A stretch of DNA of 64,000 nt from Phoenix dactylifera. Taxonomy: Eukaryota; Streptophyta; Magnoliopsida; Arecales; Arecaceae. Below are positions 35,661 to 48,000 of the stretch, in pieces (the first letter of the stretch is position 1; the number at the start of each line of letters is the position of its first letter). The DNA is taken from the NCBI RefSeq assembly GCF_009389715.1, contig NC_052395.1, forward strand, positions 24,415,482-24,479,481. Reading direction: 5' to 3'. A program made the translations under genes and the position numbers. Under the pieces are notes generated by a model. That model was not told the origin of the DNA. It made no database searches and saw only the letters and a list, made by a program, of their open reading frames with translations.

Positions 35661-35699
35661 GAAGCAATCAGCATTCAAAAAAAAAAAAAATGTACGTTT

Positions 35700-36700
35700 T
35701 TTTTGGGGATCCAGCGCATAACATTCGGCACTAGCAGTTGGGTGCAAGGCGTCAATCACTCGTGCCTTCCTATTTTGGGTCCCACGTGCGAACTGCAAAG
35801 CAGCATGGCGGAATCAGGAATCTCCTCTTTTATTAAAGCAATCGCCGACTTCCACGTGTTGCAGCTACTTTTCTTTTGCGAGCTCCGAAAACACTCGCCA
35901 TGCCGTTCTCGACTTGGAGAGAGAGAGAGAGAGAGGGAGAGCGGGGGGCGTCCGTCGAAGGGTTGGAGTGCTGTTTGCGTCGCCCTTCTTTTTCTTTTTT
36001 CGGTGAAGACGTCCTTCTTTTACTTTGATGGCTTTCTTTTTTTCTTTTTTGTTTTGTCTCTCGCAGCCGGCTGAAGATTCTTTGCGTGGAAACGCCGCGG
36101 GCAGGCACCCCTTTTCTCACCGTCTTTGGATTGTCTTTGAGCAACCTTTCGAAATGGCCATCTGCATTTGAATTTTCACAGTACTGCCATTTTCTATACT
36201 CGAATAGAACACGAAAAGCATCAGGGAGGGAAACTATTATCCTCTGAAGTTATGGTAATGATCATTAATGAAATGGCATTTTCTTTGTCCATGATGACCA
36301 TCATTAGGAAGAGATATCATCATTTTTCATGGGATGATCGATTAGTGGTGCTTCCATTGTTATTTTTAATGCACACACCAAGTCACTCACTCACACAGAA
36401 TAAAACACTATTATAAGTTTGAATGACAAAAGAAAAAAATGAAAAGACGATTGGAAGATCAAAGGCTTTTGTTGCTTGCTTTGGACTTAAGCATGGTACA
36501 TCGTTTACATACAGCAAATAAAAGGTGCTACTGGTAATTTTCTTTTTCCAAAGCCAAGGGGTCTACTATATTAGAAGGATTCGAAAACAGCAACTAAAGT
36601 TGTTCCGCTGTATATCTTTTACACAAACATGAGAGCATAACATCCTCATACTAGGCTCAGCACCAACATTTAAAGAGAGGGAGAGTGGCGTGGGAGGGAG
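35700..36700. other. 5' flank of the NTF2 gene
   Basis: No ORF of interest. A GA repeat (35919-35938) and pyrimidine-rich blocks lie at 35980-36070. A TTTAAAGAGAGGGAG leader precedes the start codon at 36701. No convincing TATA box. Confidence 0.4.
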
Positions 36701-38335
36701 ATGGACAAGGAGGAGAAGATGGGCGTGGAAGACCAGCTTGAGATGGTGGCGAAGGCCTTTGTGAACCACTACTACCACCTATTCGATACCAACCGCGCCG
36801 CCCTTGCGCCTCTCTACCACCACACCTCCATGCTCTCCTTTGAGGGCCAGAAGATCCAGGGCGCCGAGGAGATCGGTCAGAAGCTCGCACAGCTCCCTTT
36901 TGAGCACTGCAGACATTTTATCTCTACCATCGACAGCCAGCCCTCACCGTTCGGTGGTGGCATTCTCGTGTTCGTCAGTGGCAATCTCCAGCTACAGGGG
37001 GAGGAGCACCAGCTCAAGTTCAGCCAGGTAAAATCTCTTGGTCTTTGGTTATTCCTGTCAGTCGCCTAGAAGACGAATTGGGAAGACATGTATGGACCCA
37101 ATTGGACGCTATGTCTATTTTGAAGAAGGTTTGGGTTGTATCTTTTCTCTTGAAAGGATGATTTTCACTTCTTTTGCAACATGACTGTTGGATCGCGCAA
37201 CATCCATCCAATTGCGAAAAAAAAAATCAATCATTCATTCATGCGAAAGATACAACCTAAATCCTTTGAATAAAATTTGGACAGTTTAGCCTCCTTTTTT
37301 TAAAAAAAAAAAACTAAAATCTATAAAGCATGCATGCATGTGCTCCCCGCAATTTTTTTAAGAATTTTAGCTATTTTTTGATGACTTTTCAATCTAGGAA
37401 TGCAAACTGATTGGGTCGACTTGTGACCACCAGTTAGACCCAGCCCGATCCATTTTTGAGGGACTTAGATATGATCAATATCAAAAATTGGATCCCATTA
37501 GAAAACCTGGTCCACTATGGGTCTTGCGATTTCTTATCCAAGTGCAATTTGGATTGAAAAAGAATATGTCCGATTTATTCTAAGCTCGATCCGACTTAAC
37601 TGAAAAATCTACATCATGTAAAAAACCTTTTCTCCTCCTCTTTCAATATCTTAGCCAATTTACTGAGTGAATCTTCACCTGAACTCATCCAACTCAATCT
37701 CTCACACAGTCTCACTTGACTATATTTATCTATTAATTATCATATTTTTAGCTATAAAAGGGTAACTAAATGTTTAAGTTGAACTCCAGACTCAATCCAG
37801 TTCCAATATGAAGCCGAACATTTTGCATTGAGCTTCATCATGTGTGACCCCAACTTGGCCCTAATAACCCACTGGGTCTATAATCTTTTTCATTAGCCCA
37901 ATGATGCCAGGAGAATAAATGGGTCGGTTTGGGATCCAAGACCCCAAATGAAAGCGTGTCATATTGGGTCTCACGCAAGCCCTCATCCAACTTGATCCAT
38001 TTCCACATTCATTAGGTGTTTTGCCTTAAATTGGAAACTAGTATAATACTCTATTGATATTGTGCAAAACTCAGTATGAGTGAGATGAAATGTATATGTC
38101 TAATACTTCTAGGGCTGTAACTGTTGTTCCAAAAATATTAGCAACTATTTTTGAGAAATTATAGGATTTTAGATAATATATGAAAGAATTTATTTATTAT
38201 GATTGCTGGAGGCTTGAAGGAAGTCTATAATTTGAAAATTTTGCTTGATTTTGCTTGCAGATGTTTCAGTTGATCCCTACACAGCATGGGAGCTTTTTCG
38301 TGCAAAATGACATGTTCCGCCTTAACTATGGTTGA
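36701..38335 (+). CDS. NTF2: nuclear transport factor 2 (NTF2), two exons, complete
   Basis: A small homodimeric carrier that binds RanGDP and FG-nucleoporins and returns Ran to the nucleus. Exon 1 is 36701-37027 and exon 2 is 38261-38335, with a GTAAAA donor and a TTGCTTGCAG acceptor in phase 0. The result is 133 aa. Family hallmarks are VAKAFVNHYYHLFDTNR, LYHHTSMLSFEGQKIQGAEE, GGGILVFVSGNLQLQGEE and the C-terminal QNDMFRLNYG. Relatives have about 122-126 aa. The extra N-terminal residues (MDKEEKMGVEDQLEM) suggest the true start may be the Met at 36719 or the one at 36743, but 36701 is the first in frame. The 1233-bp intron contains a probable hAT relic. Confidence 0.95.
37395..38014. mobile_element. 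probable decayed hAT-type element in the NTF2 intron
   Basis: The left end TAGGAATGCAAACTGATTGG and the right end (reverse complement) TAATGAATGTGGAAATGGAT are loosely similar and of hAT style. GGGTC/GACCC motifs recur inside. No 8-bp target duplication survives, so the assignment is tentative. Confidence 0.4.
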
Positions 38336-38501
38336 TTGCTCATGAGCCTAGAAAAACAAACGAATGAGATGGCCAGAATGGTGGTGTACACACCATTTAA
38401 TTGTCCAGTCTCATATTTTAATGAGTTGAATGAAGCATTCATATGCCATGGTTGTTAGATTTGCTAGTTATTTGATTTTCAAAATGAAGTTTGATTACTT
38501 T

Positions 38502-38793
38502 AAAGTATGTTTGGCTGGAGGGAGTTGGGCTGTGAAATGAGAATGAGGATGAGGGACTTTTATTCCAATCACTTAGTTGTGAAGAGTCCCATTTCAAAAC
38601 CAATTTCAGGAGGAAATCAAATTGCCCCATTCCTCCAAATCTAATTCCAACTTTTCTTTAGTATTCAAATTCCATTCTGATTCTGATTCTAATCACGAAC
38701 CAAACGTATCAGTAAATATGTCCATTCCGATTGTCATTCCAATTCTTTCTAATTCCAATTCCGATTCTGGTTGCAAACTAAAGGCATCCTAAG
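38502..38793. mobile_element. MITE-like element downstream of NTF2
   Basis: It is bounded by AGTATGTTTGGCTGGAGGG and, in reverse complement, AGGATGCCTTTAGTTTGCAA. Inside are repeated ATTCCAATTC/GATTCTGATTC motifs. The style is that of short terminal-repeat elements. Target duplication not evident. Confidence 0.4.
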
Positions 38794-38799
38794 ATTGAA

Positions 38800-40270
38800 T
38801 TTTCTTTCCAATTTCAGAAGTTTTTTGCCTCTTACTTTCATCATCAAGTCCTATATGCTGAAAAATGCTATTTGTTAGCCTGAAATCAGCATCTCCTGAA
38901 GAGACGCAGCACAATGAACGCCATGCTTCGGTGTTTGTAAGGATCATCCAATATTTGTAGAGAGGCTTCAGAACATGTTCACGCTTCTAGCTAGTTTTCC
39001 CAACAAACTACTCTGGCCGTTGCATCTCTGGATCGAGTACCAAACATGATGAGAAGTAAACTCGAATGGGCTTGCATGTCTAAAATTCAAATCCAGGCAA
39101 TCTACTATTTATTTTTTCTTAAGAAAACTGAAAGTAAAACTGCAACAAAAGAGTCAGACTATTTGACAATGTGATTGGCACACATTAATGGATCTAAACA
39201 GTAACCAACAAAATGGCAAATTGATGTTATTATATATGGACATCAGGGAAGTGCCCTTAATTTCTGATACTTGGATCTCACTATGCTCCCTCGATTAGAA
39301 AAAACTACTGTGTGTACTTGATGGTTTCTCTATTATTTCATCTCTCTATCTCAAAGATGGATATGAATAACATAAATCTACTAAGCAATTTCCCTAGCTC
39401 GATATCAGAGCTCAATGCCAGTACCCAACCGATACACCCTATACCGAATATCAATAATATAAATACCTCAGTGTCGATACTCTTAAGTGTGCATACCGAG
39501 TTTTAATAACCTATCGGTACGATATGGTATTACCCATTGCGGGCGTTACGGTCTGCTATAGAAAATGATACTACTAAGTGCGACAGCTTATAAGACACTT
39601 TTAGATAGCTACTAACCCTAACTTTCTGTCTCTCGAAGATTACTTGCATAAGAACATAGGAAGGATCGGAGAAGATGGGCCACATGTGCTTTTACCATAT
39701 TGTATATATTTCTTATCTTGTGTCCACATGTAAAGCAAAGTTTTAGAAACCAAATAATAGCATAATTTCTGAATTAACAATCAAGCTCCTGATAGCCCAC
39801 AAGGCCTGCATGATACATACAATGTTCTCCAAGCAAGAAGAGGGCATGCATGTATCCTAATTCCTAACAACAAAGAAGACAAGATCCTAGTCCTTTCATT
39901 GTCCTAAGTAACTCTAGATAATTGTGTGATTTAATTCAGACTATCTTTGGGAATACCGCAACATGGCTTGGAAGCCCTATTTCCTACAAAAGATGTAGGT
40001 GATATCAAGTAAGGGCAGAAAAGAACATTGGAGAATTAATACACTATAAAGAAATGCTCTATTATATCTTCTTGCCATGCCTGCAAGCCTCATGGCTCGT
40101 CACAAGTACTCTAGCTGCCTATCTATGAGCAAATTAAATCAAACAAAAGGCACATATCACAGTGAACACTTTGCATGATTATAGATAAAGAACAACAGCT
40201 ATGAAATAAGCATGTAATCACATTTTCCCTAATATAACAGCTACATGGTATAGAAAGAAAGCAGTACTCA
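38800..40270. other. intergenic, no gene recognised
   Basis: AT-rich sequence without family-like ORFs. 39400-39550 contains CCGATA/ATCGGTAC motifs reminiscent of the foldback at 60345-60952, but no arms can be aligned. Confidence 0.4.
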
Positions 40271-40276
40271 ACAAAT

Positions 40277-40372
40277 ATGGTGGACTATGGACATGAAGGA
40301 TTTATTCCTGATATGTAATCCATAGTATACATGGTGGACTATGGACATGAAGGATTTATTCCTGATATGGTG
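40277..40372. repeat. direct repeat, 38-bp core x2
   Basis: The core GGTGGACTATGGACATGAAG followed by GATTTATTCCTGATATG occurs twice, 54-55 bp apart. An additional GGTGGACTATGGTGGACTAT sits at the end. Confidence 0.85.
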
Positions 40373-40519
40373 GACTATGGTGGACTATAGAAAGAAACCG
40401 TTGTATATATATATAGTATACATTGTGTATCATCACAAATCCATCACCAAATATTCTCGGTGGTGTGACTTATCACTTATTTATCATTAACATGATCTAT
40501 CTTTTAGTTTTAGACTAAC

Positions 40520-40900
40520 CACGATTATGCTCCAACCCGTGATCGGCAAGCTCAAATACTATATTCTTGCTCGTAGCAAGGCTATCCGCAATGCCATATT
40601 TCTACCCATAGCGAGCTTTCCACAATGCAATATTTCTACCCATGACGAGGCTATCTATATTACCATATTTCTGCCCCTGATGAGGCTATCCATAGTGCTG
40701 CATTCCTTCCGGTGATGAGGCTATCCATAGTTTAATTCCGAAGGAGTCTATTTATAGACTCTATCCGTAAAACCAAAGAGTCGTAATGATTTTGAAGATA
40801 TGTCATATTTCGGAAACACCGTATCTTTTCGAAAACCAACGTTCTCTTTCGAAGAGTCACAACCCTTCTAAAAGTGGCGTTTCACAAAAATGTATTTTAA
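40520..40900. mobile_element. repeat fragment, possibly LTR-derived, with a 35-bp tandem array
   Basis: A 35-bp unit of the type AGGCTATCCATAGTGCCATA (then TTTCTGCCCATGATG) is repeated about 4.5 times from 40579 to 40735. TCTATTTATAGACTC and TTTCGGAAACACCGTA follow. The last motif and the TATA-like part recur in the same orientation near 57636-57690, so both places probably hold fragments of one dispersed family. The LTR nature is an inference. No coding part is present. Confidence 0.45.
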
Positions 40901-41406
40901 AATATTTAAAACAACTAAAATTTAGGAGATAAAAAAATTTATTTTTTTAAATTAAAACTCCAATAGTCGATGCCACCGAGGAAGTTGAGAGAAGGAGCAA
41001 AGAGGATGGGTAAACGAGTGGATGGGTCGCTCAAGAAATCCAAAGAGAGAAACAACACAGCTAGCATGCCTCCTGTTGAGTTTCCTTCTACTCAATCCCA
41101 CTCATAACAAGATTCGTATAATAGGTAATGTGGGATGATTTGAAAACCTATGTATATTTAGAGCTATATGACATTGCATGGGATTTTTGTTTAGAACCAA
41201 TATACTCCCATTTAACATATACATAAAAAAAAAAAACAATTGCATCATCATACTGGAAATTTATTCGTCTTCCCCTTTTCTAAAAGGAGATATTCATCCA
41301 CTTTCTAGAAACTGTACTTCTCATAAAAAAAAAAAGCCATTATTTCAACGAAAAAAAATAATAGACCACATTCCAATTACTATGTTCTTCAATATAACCC
41401 ATCTCA

Positions 41407-42095
41407 TCAGAACCATACCTTGTAAGGCACCCCACTATACTTCAACCAAGTGTCTCCTTGTATCAGTCGTGCCACTGTGAAATCCTCTACCTCTGATGAA
41501 TCTGTGAACGAATGACATCCGGGCCACTTTACCCGGTCTTTAGTGTTGGCCCCTGGCCCCCAATTCTGATACTCCCCATAGTACACCGTATCAGGCCCCG
41601 CGTTCCATGAAATATACCCCTTAGGGTCGATGTGCTCGGCGAGGAACGATTGCATGAACACCACCCTCGCATACGTCCTCCATGGCCGGCCGAGGTACGT
41701 CCGAACAGAACCCATAACAGGCTTGAGGTCGTCGGCAGGCAATACCTGGCAATCCTGGAACGACATGCCCGAGTTTTGGGTCGGGCAGATCCGACCTTGG
41801 GCGGTGATGGTGTTCTTATTGTGGCCATTCAGGGGCTTGCGAGCAAAGATTTGACAGTTCTGGAAGGCGGCTGCAGCGTTCCCAAAGATGACGTCGACGG
41901 TGCCCGATATCCAAGAATCACGGTAGAACTGGCGATTGTTATGTGCATAGAGCGTGTCATGGTAGCCTTCGATGCCGCAGCGATTGATGACACTCTGGTC
42001 TCCCGCAACAAGGAGGGCTACCGCCTGTACGCCATGAGGCCCTGCCTTGTTTTCTATTTTGAGATCCTGAAGGATGAGGCCAGCACCGAAGGCAG
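41407..42095 (-). CDS. pectinesterase exon 2 (catalytic core and C-terminus)
   Basis: This is 229 codons including the TGA stop at 41409-41407. The open frame reaches back to 42186, but the acceptor TTCCGCAG ending at 42096 restores the conserved SATLAAFGAG junction with exon 1. Confidence 0.93.
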
Positions 42096-45000
42096 CTGCG
42101 GAAGTGTTAGTATAATGGTAAGACATCTCCCAACCTTTCTCTGAAGTAGATATTATATAATGAGAATGGTGTGAAATTCTCAGCATCTATACGATATTTC
42201 TTAAGGAATTCAGTTGAAAGTAACTCTCGGAGTGCGGGTGGTGAGTGGGTGCGGGCGGTGAGGGCCGACCCCGTCCAGGGTCCACGGCGGCAGACGCTGG
42301 GGTGGTGAGACGGACGGTGGCGGAGTGCTTGGTGTGGGCGCCGGCGGTGAGGAGGGTGTGGAGGGTGTGAGGTGTAAGCAGCATTTCATCGAACACTGGG
42401 CGAGTGCAGTATTGATGGCGGACCACAAAGTGCTTGCGCCGGCCGGAGCGAGAGCGGAGGGCTTGGCGGGGCAGGGCAGACAGCCGACCACGAGGGGAAG
42501 GTCAGGTCGTCCCCAAGATGGTGTCGGAGTCGTCTCCGTCGTGGTCGGAGGTGGCGAACGGAGTGCCCCGGAAGCTGATCTGGAACACCAAGCCGCATCT
42601 CGACAAAGGAGTTGGCGAAGATCCAGTCCTAGTTTCCTGATGTGCTGCAACCGCCGATCGACTGACTGGAGAAGGCTCAGAGTTAGTGATGGGCATCGGG
42701 CCGTGCCGGGCCCGACCCGGCCCAGGCCCACCGAGCCACAGAATAAACAAGTCGTGCCTGGCCCGGCCCGCTTCGTAAACGGGTCGTGACGGGCACGGCC
42801 CGCTTAGCCTAAAAACTAAGCCCGGCCCGACCCTAGGCCCGTGGGGTGGCGGGCCGTGCCGGGCCCGGGCACGAGATGGGCCGTGCCTGGCACGACCCAT
42901 CACGGGCCGCGAAATGGGCCGTGCCTGGCACGGCCCGTAACGGGTCCAAACGGGCCGTGCCAGGCACGTTGCCTGCGTGCAAACTACCTACCCCTTTTCA
43001 AAAGAAGGTCGATTTCAATCTCAACAAAGAAAGAACTAAAATGAAAGCAACATTGCTTGTTGTCCTATTACTCTTTCTTTTTGCCTGCCTTGTGGAGCTT
43101 TGGAAAGGAGAGAATTTGAAGAAAGTCACTCTCGGAAACTCTTATTGGACGAGAGAGAGTCAATATGATATTGGCGTTGGTTCTACCAACGAAACGAAGC
43201 ACTTTTTGGTCTTTTTCATTCGGAACCCTATTAGTAAGTATTAGTAAGCGGGCCCACACCCTGACAGATGCACTATTAGATCCATACACCACAGAAAGAT
43301 TCACATCCATCCCAATTGTTGGCTAAAAAAACAAGTTAACATCTCTTCGGATTCCAGGACTTTAGATACATTCCAGATATGGGGATCCCAAAGCAGCCAA
43401 ACTCTACCTCTCGGGCTGCTACTATAATTGAAAAGATAGCTACAATCCTTCCAGAATTTCTTAGCAACCCTACAACACTTGTTTTCCTTGACTTTTGTTT
43501 CAACAAAACCCACCAAGTCCACTTTCTGAGATCTGATAAGAGATCTTATTACCCTCTGTCTACTTCTTTTATTCATTCCACGGACATTCCAGATAACGCA
43601 CTTCATTGAGAATCCGGAAGGTTGGTAGAATTACTCCCCTTAGGTTTTTACCCAAAATACCCCTCCCAACAGTCCAAAAACGGCTAATTTGAGGGGTATT
43701 TTGGGGGACGGGCCATGCCTAGCCCGGCCCAGGCCCGGTTCAGGCCCTTATGGGCCGTTCCGGGCTGGCTCGCGGGCCGTGCCGGGCCCAGGCTCACGAA
43801 TCGTGCCAGCCCAGGCCCTTATGGGCCGTGCCGGGCTGGCTCGCGGGCCGTGCCGTGCTTGGCCGACGAGTCGTGCCAGCCCAGGCCCTTATGGGCCGTG
43901 CCGGGCTCGGCCCGCGGGCCAGAAATTGGTAACCCAGCCCGGCCCCCTTTTATGGGCTGTGCTAGGCACGACCCGGTACTGTAGCAAGCGGGCCGTGCCT
44001 GGCACGGTCCACGTCGTGCCGGGCCGTGCCGGGCCATGGGCGGCCCGGCCCAATGCCCATCTCTACCCAGAGTGCATGGGAGACTATAGCTATGCTAGTC
44101 CGGAGCCTGGGGAGGCGTGTGCCAGGGGAATGGGTGGCGCGCGAATTCCGGGCACGGGGCAAACTCGCCTACGAGGTCGAATACATCTTGATGAAGGAGG
44201 ACGTGATCACGGTCAGGTTTCGGAGTGAGGGCGACCCAGCGGCGGCGATGGCTGGCGGGCCATGGCAGGCGGCCGGCCAGCTACTGGCTGTGGAAGAATG
44301 GAGGCCGGATTTCGTCCCCGACATGTGCAGTGTGAACCGCACGGTGTTATAGCTCCTGATACCAAAGCTGATGCAGGACAACGTAGAGAAAAAAAAGGAG
44401 GAGGAAGAAGAGGAGAAGATGAAGAACTAGGCTTCGCACCTAGCCCCGCTCAGAGTTTCACATGCCAGAGCTAAAAAGAAAGGGAATCATAATTTCATTC
44501 AACCATTCAATAAATCCTAAATAAGTGCATGAACCCCTATATATATATATAGTCACAAAATAACAAAAAGATCCCTACAAAGAAAATAATTTTATAAAAG
44601 TCCTAAAATAACAATAAGCAAACAAGCTCCTAAAATAAAACAAAATAAAATAATATAAAATCAATCCAAAATAAAGTCAAGCTGGCTGGACCCTCTGAAT
44701 TGGCTGGACCCTATAGCGATCGTAGACTCGAGCGCTGACTGACCTGGCACTGGTGTTTGCACCACCAGGCCTCCCATTGGAGTTTTGGGAGAGGGATTCC
44801 CTCCTCGACATCGTGGCATTGGTAGGGAAGCCTTTGGAGCTGGATGGAGTCTCGAAACGGATCCGGCGAGCGGGCTATGCTAGGGTAAAGATTGAGCTTG
44901 ACACGACCAAGCCTCTTCGGTCGGACACCTTCCTATAGGGGAGGAATGGGAGGCTATGACAGGAATTCATCTACAAAGACCTGCCGATCCTCTGCTCCTG

Positions 45001-48000
45001 CACCAGGATTGGGCATCATGGAGATTAGTGCCTGTTCTCAAGCTCGGGGGAAGGCAGCAGTGGCAGTAAGGCCTCGGTAGAGCCTGGAGAGATGGCCACA
45101 ACAGTGGCGACAGAAGGTTTGCCCGAGGAGCTCCCGGAGGGGGGACCTGGAATGGTTGGCTGACGGCTCTTCGGATCCTAGATGGCGGCGAGGCAGATCC
45201 GTCAGCCGAGGGTGGCCGAGGTCAAGGGAGGGATGAAGAAGAAGGGCGAGTCGCCCCCGGAGTCAACTCAAAAGGCGAGCATCTCCGATCCAGTGCCAAG
45301 TTCACCTAGGAGTGCGCCGAGTCTGGCCGCATCCTCGCTGGATTTGGAGGGCTGGCAGAAGCCCAAGAAGGTGGCGAGGCATGAATCGCCGGAGAAGAAG
45401 GCCCCGGGTGGTGACATGGTGATGGAGGTGGCAGACGTGGGGCTCTTCCACCCGAACTTAGGGTTGTGAGGTGAAATGGCAAGTTAGACTTGCCTTGTCC
45501 TGGGTCCGATTCTGGGTGGACCGAGCGGTAAGCAGCTTGCGACCCGACCACGAAGCTGGTGGACTGGAGCCAGGCCCACAACGGCGGGACTGGCCTAGGA
45601 GGGGCGTCGGGCGGTACTGGGCCTAGCCCATTGAAAAAACAGGCCAGGAGCCCATCGATGAGGAAAGCCCCCAGTGGGCCAACAACCCATGGAACGGGAG
45701 GGCACAAGCTGTCCCTCCCGTGTCGGGGAGGGGCCATTGTGCTAAGGCGGCGGTGGCCGCAGGTTCCGCAGCTGGAACCTCTCTCTGGCGGTGCGAGGGG
45801 GGGGGATGGCCCGGCTCCTCTTGGGGCAGATCGGCTAGAGTTGGAGGAGCTAGGCAGCGGGCCACCAACGTCCCTCTCCCGCAGACGCAGGAGATGACTC
45901 GGGTGGAGGCCGACATGGAGGTTCAGCTGCAGCTAGAGTCTAGGAAACTAGTAGCCGGGGAGGACCAATTGCGGGGAGAGGAGGAGACGAAGGGGGAAGG
46001 GCGTGACCTCAAGAAGGCGACAACCCCTTCCACCTATAAGATTGGGGAGTCAAGCCGTGTGATGGGCATGGCCAATTCTAGGGACGGCTCGAGCCCAAAT
46101 GGACCATCTCATGGGGAGGTGGCCCAAATGCTGAGGCAGGTCCTGAATGGCTTGGCGTGCAGGTCAGCCAGGTGGGAAGCGAGTTTGGTGGGGAGGTGGA
46201 GCCGGAGGGGGCTCACGGTTTGCTTCTTCACAGTTTGCAGATGAAGATCCTGATGTGGAATTGCCGAGAGGTGGGAAAGCCATCCTTCGGACCGGCTTTT
46301 TGGAGATTGGTGCATGTACACGACCCTGACATTTGTATTCTGGTCGAGACCTGCTTGTCGGGGACCAGTTTGCAGTGAGTGCAATAGTCGATTCTCAGAG
46401 GCCGAGGAAGCTATGCAGTGGAGTCACAAGGCCTATCAGGGGGTATTCTTGTTGTTTGAAGGATTAGGGAGTTCAATTTGGATATTTTCCATAACTGCAA
46501 CCAGCAAGTGGTCATAGGTCTGTCGGAGGGGAGCGAGCCCACGTGGGTCCTTTTAGTAGCTTATGCAGACATGGATTATTGGGTGTAGAGGAGGTTGTGG
46601 GTTGAGGCCTCCAGTTTGATTCAGTTGGGACACCTAATGGCGATGATAGGTGACTTCAACTGCATCGATGTCCTGAAGGAGAAGAGGAGAGGGAAATCCT
46701 TCACCAATAAGATTAAAGTTAGGGAGTTTTAAGAGTTCATCCACGACAATGGATTGGTGGACCTAGGGTTTACCGGCCCAAGGTTCACTTGGTGCAATAA
46801 CAAACTGGGGCGGGCATGCATCTGGGAGTGGATTGACAGAGCATTTGCCTCGGCCATCCAGACTCAAAGATTTTCGGACTTTGGGGTGTGCCATCTACCT
46901 CGGATCGCCTGAGACCACTGCCCTATCCTGGTAAGTACCTCATTCCTTTTTCTAGTGCATAGTCCTTTTTGATTTGAAAATGTTTGGCTCTCCTACCCTC
47001 AGTCTTGAGAAATGGTGCGAGAAGCTTGGCGGACACCAGTGCCGAGGGATGTGATGTATAGGGTTACCCGCAAACTAGATCTGACTAGGCGACGACTAGT
47101 CAGATGGAATTGGAAAGAGGTGGGGAACATCTTCAGGAGGATGGAGGAGACCGAAGCTGCCATTGCTAGACTACAGTCACTAGATGCCGATGGGTCAGGG
47201 CTCTCCGACACTGACCTAGGGGAGCTCAGGTCCCTTCTATCCAGGCACCATTTATTACTCAAGTAGTAGGAGGTTTTTTGAAGACAGAAGTTATTGGTAC
47301 AGTAAATTGCAGAGGACGACAGGAACACAAGGTTTTTCCACCAATCCACTATCATCCGGAGGCAGAGAAACAGGGTGAGCAGGATTAGGGACAGTAGTGG
47401 CTAGATGATAGAGGACCATGAAGCTATCAAAAGGACCTTAAAGCATTTCTTTAGGTCGAGATGGACCGATTCGGGGGGTTGTGATAGTGTGTCGGGTGAG
47501 CTAGCTTCACTGTTGGAGGTTTTGAAGGAGGAAAATGCAGCCTTGGTCAGCCCAGTGTCTGAGCTGAAGGTTCAGGATGCCTTGTGATTTCTGGATGAGG
47601 ATAGAACCCGGGCCCAGATAAATTTCCTCCCGTCTTTTTCAGGAGATACTGGCAGATTATTAGGCAGGAGGTGACGACGTCTATTCAGCATTTCTTCTTT
47701 TCCTCGGCAGGGGCGGCCCAAGCCTTAGGCGACCGAGGCAGTCGCCTAAGGCCTCGGCCGAAAGGAAGGCCTCCGGGAGTCTCCTACGAGCCAGCATAGC
47801 TGCCTACGAACCAAGTCGAAGTCGGAACTCGGAAGCTTACGAGCTGCTCCAGCATGGCAGCATAGCTGTCTGCTGCCTATGAGGCTACGATCCAGACGTC
47901 TTAGCCCGTTCTCTGAGACTGTCCTCCAGCCGGCTGCCGTCCATAGCCCATAGGACCACCATAGCCTGTCTTCTCCATCCACTGTAGTCACCAGAATCCC

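Noticed and set aside
40579-40735. Regular 35-bp repeats considered as a CRISPR-like array
   Set aside because: Units are contiguous without unique spacers and the genome is a plant. It is a tandem repeat inside a dispersed element.
42187-42731. Open minus-strand readings next to pectinesterase exon 2, considered as a further exon
   Set aside because: They lie upstream of a perfect acceptor for the conserved junction and belong to the 5' part of the plus-strand LINE.
43689-44228. 179-codon ORF rich in GPCRAR and GPYGPC motifs
   Set aside because: It follows the GGGCCGTGCC subterminal array of the hAT element and is a composition artefact.
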